From NCBI RefSeq assembly GCF_003086295.3, contig NC_092046.1:108851363-108915362 (forward strand): a stretch of 64,000 nt of DNA, in the 5' to 3' direction. The notes beneath the pieces were generated by a model. That model saw nothing but the letters and a program-made list of their open reading frames with translations. It did not search any database and was not told where the DNA came from. Shown in pieces: positions 57,135-64,000 of this stretch (within the stretch, counting starts at the first letter, position 1; every line of letters begins with the position of its first letter). Origin of the DNA: Arachis hypogaea (Eukaryota; Streptophyta; Magnoliopsida; Fabales; Fabaceae). The position numbers and the translations under genes were made by a program.

Positions 57135-57863
57135 GTTTTTTCTCAATGCATATGATTAAGGTATTGAATGCATGAACATATTCTTAACATTCTTTCACAT
57201 TTTCAGAAAATTCTAACATACTCAATTTTCAAACCAAATGTTTCCAAACCCAATTTCACCACACTTAAATCATAAGCACTCTCACTAGTCTAAGATAACC
57301 AAGGATTCAAATTAAGGACATTATTGTTTTCTGCTTAGAGTTAGTGATGAGCTAAAGTAAAGAACAAAGGGGTAAAATAGGCTCAAATTGGTTTGCAAAG
57401 GATAATGAAAGGTTAAGGCCATATGGGTATGTAAGCTCAGTGAAACAAAGGCCTCAATCATATAAGTGCATGCATACATCAAACCATGAAAATATAGAAT
57501 TAAGCAAGACAAAGATCACAATTTTAGAGAGAAAAACACACACCAAAAATAAAATATTGGTTGGTAGAATGCAACTAATTCAAATAGGCTCAAAATCTCA
57601 CAGGTTTTGTGTGTTCGAGCTCTAAACCATGTTCCAGTATAATATTTCTTCAATCAAGTTCAATAAAAATTTCAATTCAAATTAGTGAAATGCTATAAAA
57701 AATTTCTTAAAAAAGAAATTTGTTACTTCAACCAAGCAGTGGTGGAATATGCACAATATCAAACAAATATGCAATCAAACATGCAAATACAACAATGAAC
57801 AAACAAAGAAAATAAAACATTGGTGTTGAGAAGAAGGTAACTAACCCACGGAAGTCGGTATCG
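56429..57863. other. Region between the two hairpin-PPT copies
   Basis: About 1.4 kb without a supported ORF. This is the position where the FIDEL/Feral-like element has its downstream ORF, so the gene may have been lost. It contains the TA microsatellite at 57068-57130. Confidence 0.6.
57068..57130. repeat. (TA)n microsatellite
   Basis: A 63-bp uninterrupted AT/TA run. Confidence 0.95.
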
Positions 57864-58117
57864 ACCTTCCCACACTTAAAGATTGCACCGTCCTCGGTGC
57901 ATGCTGAGATGTGCAAGTGGGCGGGTTGCTCTAACTGACGCTTTTCTCTATAGATTGTGCAGATGGACTTGTCTGTTGTCCCATGTAAAAGTTTTTCATT
58001 TCCCTTCCTCGGTGGCCATCCTGAAAGAAGAGAAAAAAGAAGAAAAGTAACCCAAGAATAAAGAAAAGAAAATAAATAAAGTATGGGTGGGTTAATGCCA
58101 AATAATGGGGGCCTCAA
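57728..58117 (-). CDS. Hypothetical ORF across the internal PPT (weak)
   Basis: A 129-codon frame with two hydrophobic stretches (LYLFSFLYSWVTFLLFSLLSGW broken here as YLFSFLYSWV and TFLLFSLL; and FYFLCLFIVVFACLIAYLF) and a central segment SACTEDGAIFKCGKVDTDFRG, which is read from the hairpin-PPT itself. I do not recognise it. The overlap with a cis-acting module and the T-rich composition make a chance ORF likely. If real, it would be a small membrane protein. Confidence 0.2.
   Translation of the reverse strand: MRPPLFGINPPILYLFSFLYSWVTFLLFSLLSGWPPRKGNEKLLHGTTDKSICTIYREKRQLEQPAHLHISACTEDGAIFKCGKVDTDFRGLVTFFSTPMFYFLCLFIVVFACLIAYLFDIVHIPPLLG
57864..57901 (-). promoter_or_regulatory. Internal copy of the hairpin-PPT module
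   Basis: In element sense TGCACCG-AGGA-CGGTGCA (57901-57884) is a 7-bp stem with the same AGGA loop as the terminal copy. It is followed by TCTTTAAGTGTGGGAAGGT. The 17-nt PPT differs from the terminal one at one position. Confidence 0.78.
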
Positions 58118-58600
58118 TTACATGGTAGGTACAACATGTAAGTGAGAAAATAGTAGAAGTAATTGGCATATCAATAGTGTAAAAATTGCAACAAAGGGGA
58201 AGAGTGTGGGTAATGAAAGATAGTGTAAGTTCATATCAATGCAAGAGGAGTATAAGTATCATAAAAGATTAGCATTGATTTAAATAATATTACCCAATCA
58301 GAATAAAACAAGTTATGAAGCACCAGGATAATGCAAGAAAAGATGTAACAGTTGAATAAGAAAATTTAACACCAATGAAAAAATAATAAATTTAGAAAAG
58401 AAAATAAAAATATGCACAAAATTAAAATGCAATGAATGAAAGTATGCAAATAAAATAAGTAAAATAGAATGAAAGAGAATAAGGATGAAAAGTTAAAGAG
58501 ATGAAGAAAAAGAAAGTAAGAAAGGGGAGAGAAAGAATAAAAAAAGATAGAAGAAAGAAGAAAGAATGATAATAGAAAGATAAGTAGGATTGGAGAGGGA
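58118..58600. other. A/G-rich non-coding stretch
   Basis: Plus-strand gaaagaaagaaaag-type composition at 58380-58600, with no ORF or repeat border supported. Confidence 0.5.
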
Positions 58601-58633
58601 AAGATAGGAATTCTGGCGCTGATTTGGATAAAC

Positions 58634-59165
58634 TATGCGTCGCATGCGACGCGAACGCATGGTTTACGCGTTCGCATGCTTAGCACTATTTTCAGATGAC
58701 GCAGACGCGTGACCTGATTTGTGCTATTGGCGCGAGTGCAGCCTCGCGCACGCATAACTTTCTATTTCGTACGCATATTGCCAAAATTTAGGGTGACGCG
58801 TGCACGTGGGTGACGCGCACGCGTGAATGGCCTGTTTTTGAAAGATGACGCGGACGCGTGGGGCACGCGTTCGCATGATAGGGCTTGTGCTTCTAGCATC
58901 ATTCTAGCCCCACTCCATCATAACTTTCTGCCATACACTCCTTTACGTAGATTTTGCAGGGTCACGCGTGCGCATCGGCGACGCGCACGCGTGGGAGGCT
59001 GATTTTCGCAAACGATGCGGATGCGTCAGGGACGCATTTGCGTGGGAGTGTTTGTGCCTAGGCACGCCTCCAGCCACGCTCCCGCGTGACTCTCTACTTC
59101 TTTTCTTCTTGTTGCGAAAGCACTTATGACGCGGACACGTCAACGACGCTTACGCGTCGCGTGCA
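58634..59165. repeat. CpG-rich ACGCGT block array
   Basis: At least seven blocks of overlapping gacgcg/acgcgt words occur at about 58634-58680, 58698-58714, 58793-58826, 58846-58880, 58961-58995, 59013-59049 and 59127-59164, in an otherwise AT-rich region. Each block usually holds two half-palindromes, one often mutated at CpG. The same kind of block occurs once or twice in the LTRs of this family and in the Tekay LTR (10553-10642). Confidence 0.8.
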
Positions 59166-59426
59166 TTTATTTTTATGCAGAATGCAAAATGCAGAATGTA
59201 GATGAATATGCAGGAATTATGAATGAACACTACTAAAAATAAAATAAATTAGAACTAAGATTAAAATAAAATAAAATTGGGACTGAAAAAGAACGATCAT
59301 ACCATGGTGGGTTGTCTCCCACCTAGCACTTTTAGTTAAAGTCCTTAAGTTTGACATTTGATGAGCTCCCTGTTATGGAGGCTTGTGTTTGAACTCGTCT
59401 TGAAACTTCCACCAATGTTTGGACTT

Positions 59427-61253
59427 TCAATAAGCTCTATCAATACCAGGTAAATTTCTCAAGCTTTGGTGGAGTTCTTTACAAGATTTGAGCTCCCAAA
59501 ATTGATCCTCATATATTCCTGGATTCCAAATCTTGATTCTACACCCGTCTTCAAGTTGATCATTATGATTCCATCCGGGTGGTAAGCAATCTGAATTCTC
59601 ACTAAGGCATCCAAACAGCTTCCTAGACCCATTCAGTTGAGCTTTACACCAACCTTTGCATTTAAACTTTGAGCTCCCAACCACAACGAACCTAGGATTG
59701 TGTTGCCAACCACTAACCATCTCCCTCTTACTCTTAAAGCCACAAAGAGCTCTAAGCTGACCATCTGTCTCAAGTAAACCATATTCAAGTGGGAAAGTAA
59801 AGGTCAAGGATAAGGATTTTACCCATTTGAATGTTGTATTGGATGGTAATGGCTTTGGGAGAGGTGTTTCCAATGGTCTTGCAAGCTCCACTCCCTTGTG
59901 CTCTTTCTTGACAACTTCCACCTCTTTGCAAGCTTTTTCAATTTTAACCTCTTCCTCTTGGTAGCTTTCTTCCAATTCAATCTCTTCTTCATTGCTTACC
60001 AAGGGCATGGGAAGTTGTGCTTCTTCTTCTTTAATCTCCATGTCCAGTCTAGTGGGAGAGGATTCAATTGTAGGTAAGAATTCATCAATAATTGAATCCA
60101 TCTTATGATCAACCTCCTCCAAATCTTCAACCATGATATGCCTTGGAGGTTGTAAACCCTCTTCAACATCAAATTCAAATATCTTGGAAGGAGGTTTCTA
60201 TGACTGGACTTTCCCATGGAGGTTCTGCATCTCCCAAGTCTGCAACCTCTTCTTCCTCTTCAATAATTGCTGCTTTGTCCAGTTGTTTTAGTATAAAATT
60301 GTACTCCTTCTTGATGATTTCCTTTCCATGACAACTCCCTTCAACTACTCCTTCATCTGCAAGGGTCTCTCCTATCTCCACATTTTGGGCCTTCTCTTGC
60401 TCTAAGACAAAATCAGACTCCTCCTTGATGTCTTCCTTCACTAATTCTTCCACCGCTTCTTCGACTTCAAGGGTCTCTACTACCTCCACATGTAGGGCCT
60501 CCTCTAGCTTCTTATGAAGTATGAATTTACGAAGACGATCCCTTTTCTCTTGTTCCTTGTCAATAGCATAGCTGGGATCATCTTGCTCTTGGATTGATAG
60601 ATGTGGGTGCTCTTCCGTGGAGGGTGGTGATAGGATAGGAAGATTATTATGTGGTTAAAAAGGAAGCGCACTAAAGCTTGAGGGTTGAATATTGGAGGTA
60701 GAGGGTTGGTCCATGTGGGATATAAGTGCTTGAAAAGAGTAGAGGTGAGACTAGTGATAGAGGCAAGTGTGGTATGAAGCTCTATTTTCCCTTGGTGAAT
60801 AACACCAATGGTGTTGTCATCCAGTGGAGGTTAGAGTGGATATAGGTTAGGGTCATATGGAGGTGAATGGTGTAAAGGGGCTTGTGAGTATAGTGGTTCA
60901 AAGGTGTATTGGGGAGGTGGTTCATAAGCATATGATGGGGCTTGTTGGTAACTACAAGGGGGTCCACCATATCTATCATCTTGGTATGCACCTCGGAATG
61001 GCTCCTAACCATAGTAATTTGGTGGAGGTGGTTTGTCACGAAAGGGTCCACCATAACTATTGTCTTGGCATGCATTGTAGGATGGTCGTTGTCCATGGTA
61101 TCTTGGAAGGTGTTGTTGCCGAAAGGGTTGATCAGATCCTCGTGGCTCCTTCCATCTTTGATTGTTTCGACCTTGATGCATGTTCCTGTTATAGCTTCCA
61201 TTCCTTTCAACAACATTAGAACCAAACTCAAAGCGACGTGGGTGAGAACTCAT
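59427..61253 (-). pseudogene. gag-like ORF of non-autonomous Athila-like element
   Basis: It starts at the ATG at 61251-61253 (MSSHPRRFEFGSNVV), about 95 nt after the PBS. Regions in order: Arg/Asn/Gln-rich; Pro/Tyr-rich repeats (YGGPFRDKPPPPNYYG); an acidic Glu-Val-rich part (60175-60489); then a second acidic part that leads to a compact C-terminal domain at 59427-59860. That domain includes FTFPLEYGLLETDGQLRALCGF, KCKGWCKAQLNGSRKLFG and WNPGIYEDQFWELKSCKELHQ. Stops near 61005 and 60830 and two frame changes break it. I do not recognise a named domain. The Cys/Trp-containing C-terminus is the best conserved part, which hints at a folded module. Confidence 0.6.
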
Positions 61254-61348
61254 AGTAACTAATAAAAATTAAAAACAAAAATAAAAACAAATAAACAAGC
61301 AAAATAAAATATTTACAATAACCAATAATAAGGCACACGTTTGCAATT

Positions 61349-61365
61349 CCCCAGCAACGACGCCA
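61349..61365 (-). other. Primer-binding site, mutated
   Basis: The minus strand reads TGGCGTCGTTGCTGGGG. It differs from the tRNA-Asp type site by two C-to-T changes, three bases inside the LTR. Confidence 0.88.
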
Positions 61366-61368
61366 TTT

Positions 61369-62915
61369 TGACGAACGGACTTTTGCTAGTAAAGAATTTT
61401 TATAAAAATAATCGCGTTGCAAGTATAGTTTCTAAACCAACAAAAATCCCTTCGTACAAAAACTTTGGTTGTCACAAGTAACAAAATCCAATAAAATTTA
61501 TAACCGAAGTATTTAAACCTCGGGTCGTCTTCTCAAGGAATTGCAGGGAAGTATGATTTATTATTGGTTATGGAAAAGGTATGTTTTTGGGTTTTTGAAA
61601 TAGGGAACAAGTAATTTAAATGGCAAGAAAAATAAATTAATAATTATAAAGAAAACTCTTGGCAAGATATGAGAACTGGAAATCCCATCCTAGTTATCCT
61701 TATCAGGTGTGATGAGAATTGTTTATCGCTCCCACTTAGTTAATCCTTACTAAATAAAGGAAAGTCAAGTGGACCAATCAATTTGATCCTCAAGTCCTAG
61801 TCAACTCCTGTGGAAAGACTAGCTTTAGAGCGATCCAAATCAATCAGCGAGAATTCCAATTTTCGATTAACTGCTGAGTTTGATAACTCAAGTGTCACCA
61901 ATTACTTAACCAAAGCCAAAATGGGAAAAATATAAATTATATTGAAAGCATCATAAATAGAATAATACAATCATAAATCTAAAATACCTCAAATTATATT
62001 AAATAGAATATTCAAATCTAACATGAAAAGATTCATAAGCCAATTTGGCAAAATAAATAATTAACAAGTAAAAGTATTAGAGTAACTAAAAGTAGAAGAG
62101 AAACATAGATTAAAGGAATATTGAACCTGGAATGGAGTAATAACCATAAAGTAAAAGAAATCCTAATTCTAAAATCTAAGAGAGAGGAGAGAACCTCTCT
62201 CTCTCTCTCTCTAAAACTACATCTAAAACCTAAATCTGGGAATTATGAACGTTGTATGAAGTTGTCGTTTATAAATGGATTGATTCTCCCACTTTATAGC
62301 CTCTAATCTGTATTTTCTGGGCTGAAAACTGGGTCAAAAACAGCCCAGAAATCGCCATCAGCAATTTCTGGTATGTACAGGTCGCTGCAAAGTCACGCGT
62401 TAGCGTCGTCCACGCGTTAGCGTGGATTGGGTTTTTGCCAGTCACGCGTCCGCGTGATCCACGCGTGCGCATCACCTGGCTTCGGGGCAGCTATAGAAAA
62501 TTATATATTTTTGCGAAGCCCCGGACGTTAGCTTTCCAACGCAACTAAAACTGCGTCATTTGGATCTCTGTAGCTCAAGTTATGGTTGATTTTGTACCAA
62601 GAGGTCAGGCTGGACAGCTTTAGCAGTTCCTTCAGTTTCTTGTATTCCTTCCACTTTTGCATGGTTCCTTTCCATCCTCTAAGCCATTCCTGTCCTGTAA
62701 TCCCTGAAATCACTTAACGCACATATCACGGCATCGAATGGTAATAAGAGAGGATTAAACATAGCAAAATTAGGGCCAAAGAAGCATGTTTTCAATCATA
62801 GCACAAAATCAGGAAGGAAAACGTAAAACATGCGAATTGTATGAATAAGTGTGAGAATAATGGATAAAATCCACTAGATTAAGCACAGGATAAACCCTAA
62901 AAATGGGGTTTATCA
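61369..62915 (-). repeat. 5' LTR of the Athila-like element (1,547 bp)
   Basis: From TGACGAACGGAC to GGGGTTTATCA, followed by the TSD taagg. It is collinear with the split 3' LTR. An ACGCGT block lies at 62394-62470 and a short CT run near 62198. Confidence 0.93.
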
Positions 62916-62932
62916 TAAGGCATAGGGTAATT

Positions 62933-64000
62933 TGTAAGACCTAGAAATTTTAGAAGATCTTATTAAGAGCTAATTTAGATTTATTTATTATTAAGTATTT
63001 TAATCCCTGAAATTATTCTATTAAAGATAATTAAAATAAATTTTGATTAATTGAGTTTAAAATAATTTAAGATTTTATCTGATTTTATAATTATTGAATT
63101 ATTTTCTATATTTAAATTATAAAGTTTAGCAAATGTAAAATAATAAGAATTTTATATGATTTGGTTTAAATAATTTAGATTTTGGAATTTAATACTTTAA
63201 TTCTTATAAACAAAGAAAATTAATTATATTATCTCTAATCCTTTAATTAGAATATTTTATTGAAATTAATTTGTAAATTTATGATTAAATAATATTTCAA
63301 TTACTCTACTATCCCTAATTTTAGTAAAATGACTAAACTGCCCTTAACCCTAATTTTACTATCCTCATAGCCTCTCTTTCCTCTTCAGCTGCGCAGCCCC
63401 AACCCTCCTCTCCTCACCCTTTCTGCCCTCCAACCATTAACACACAAAACAAACACATTCACATACGTGGAGGAGAGATCCGAGAGAGGCAGATGCATCA
63501 TCGGTAGGGTGTGGGCTGCCATCATGCCGTCGTCGAGCTGGAAGGAGGAGCCATCGCCGCCATGCCTTACCATCGAAGCCCCACGTCATTGCCGCTGCCG
63601 CTCTCGAAGGGAGAGGAAGAACGTGCACGAGGTTTGCTCAGTCGCGGGGAGAGGAGATGCGCGTCTTGCACGTCGCCGCCGACCTGACCAGCCCGACCCG
63701 TCGCCGTCGCTGCTGGTTTGCATTGGATCTGCCGTCGTCGCCATTGAAACCGAGGAGAGAGAGGGAGTTTGCGAGGAGAGAGGGGATGCACGTGTGGCAT
63801 CGCCATCGCCGTCTTCGACTGAGCCGCCACCAGATCCACTGCTGCCGGAGCTTTTGGCCGCGCCTCTGCTGCCAAGGAACGCAACTGCCGCCCGAGACCT
63901 ACTGCCGTCGCCGGGAAGACTCTGCTACTGCGTTGCCGGAGCTCCTCGCTGCCGCTGCTGGTGCCGGAAACCTCCTTTCAAGCCGGTGTCTGTTGGTTAT
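62933..64000 (+). repeat. Tekay-type LTR, 5' part (runs off right edge)
   Basis: It begins TGTAAGACCTAGAAATTTTAG, as Tekay/Del LTRs do in element sense (compare TGTAAGACCCGG here). An AT-rich part to about 63360 is followed by a GC-rich part with ccgccgctgcc words (63380-64000). Short frames in the GC-rich part on both strands have no recognisable domain. Whether an internal region follows cannot be seen. Confidence 0.65.

Larger units (their letters stand above)
43879..62915 (-). mobile_element. Athila-like non-autonomous LTR retroelement, complete, split by a nested element
   Basis: The 5-bp TSD taagg is perfect (43874-43878 and 62916-62920). Without the nested 45002-55948 element the unit is about 8.1 kb: LTRs of about 1.55 kb, a PBS, a gag-like ORF, a CpG-rich block, two hairpin-PPT copies and the 3' LTR. 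There is no protease, RT, RNase H or integrase, so replication would depend on another element. It is the sister of the partial element at 1-3350. Confidence 0.9.

Noticed and set aside
56955..57155. ORF with a long Tyr-Ile repeat
   Set aside because: It is a translation of the TA microsatellite.
63385..63884. GC-rich ORFs on minus as host gene exons
   Set aside because: Low-complexity Ala/Pro/Arg frames in the GC-rich part of a Tekay-type LTR, with no domain and no splice-consistent neighbours.

Overview
This is plant nuclear DNA, almost certainly a legume and most likely Arachis (peanut or a wild relative). The basis is from memory: the 10.9 kb element at 45002-55948 has LTR ends and leader motifs like the abundant peanut FIDEL/Feral group, and the Mutator transposase relic is of a type common in Arachis. 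I see no convincing host gene. The window is a layered stack of transposable elements, as expected of repeat-rich intergenic or pericentromeric DNA. Most layers can be ordered because target-site duplications (TSDs) survive.

Left block (1-21939). A degenerate MULE transposase gene on the minus strand (start near 21939, end near 3351) has been cut into three pieces. It is broken by an LTR-like insertion (3949-5323, TSD tgacc) and by a 3.1 kb solo LTR (6409-20848, TSD gcata/gcgta). The solo LTR was itself hit by a complete 11,310-bp Tekay/Del-type chromovirus (8926-20235, minus, TSD taccc) with two 3,300-bp LTRs that are nearly identical. The MULE C-terminus ends against the LTR of an Athila-like non-autonomous element that runs off the left edge (1-3350).

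Middle block (21940-41473). AT-rich DNA holds a tandem array with a period of about 240 bp. It is followed by a long-TIR, Mutator-like non-autonomous element (25437-30515, 9-bp TSD). One of its TIRs contains a 1,762-bp hAT element (25466-27227, perfect 8-bp TSD gtttaaaa), and its interior contains a smaller hAT-type MITE (28694-29447). Next is a full-length Tat-lineage Ty3/gypsy element (30942-39673, plus, TSD aatat) with gag-protease, RT, a dual RNase H, integrase and an antisense multi-exon gene. A 5'-truncated LINE follows (39914-41473).

Right block (41474-64000). Broken LTRs form the target of another Athila-like non-autonomous element (43879-62915, minus, TSD taagg). Its left LTR is split by the 10,947-bp FIDEL/Feral-like element (45002-55948, minus, TSD cctag). 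The latter encodes Gag-protease and a second downstream ORF, but no RT, RNase H or integrase. The window ends inside another Tekay-type LTR (62933-64000).

The most interesting signal is a small structural module repeated in three different retroelement families. It is a 20-nt hairpin (8-bp stem, tetraloop with GG at its centre) set 18-19 nt from the 3' LTR, next to the polypurine tract. The stems differ in sequence but keep their pairing. Two of the families carry a second copy of the hairpin plus polypurine tract inside the element, and in the FIDEL-like one it sits directly in front of the downstream ORF. Other structured signals are a six-copy, 31-bp-period palindrome array between the ORFs of that element, three reiterated hairpins in its leader, and CpG-rich ACGCGT blocks shared by unrelated families.
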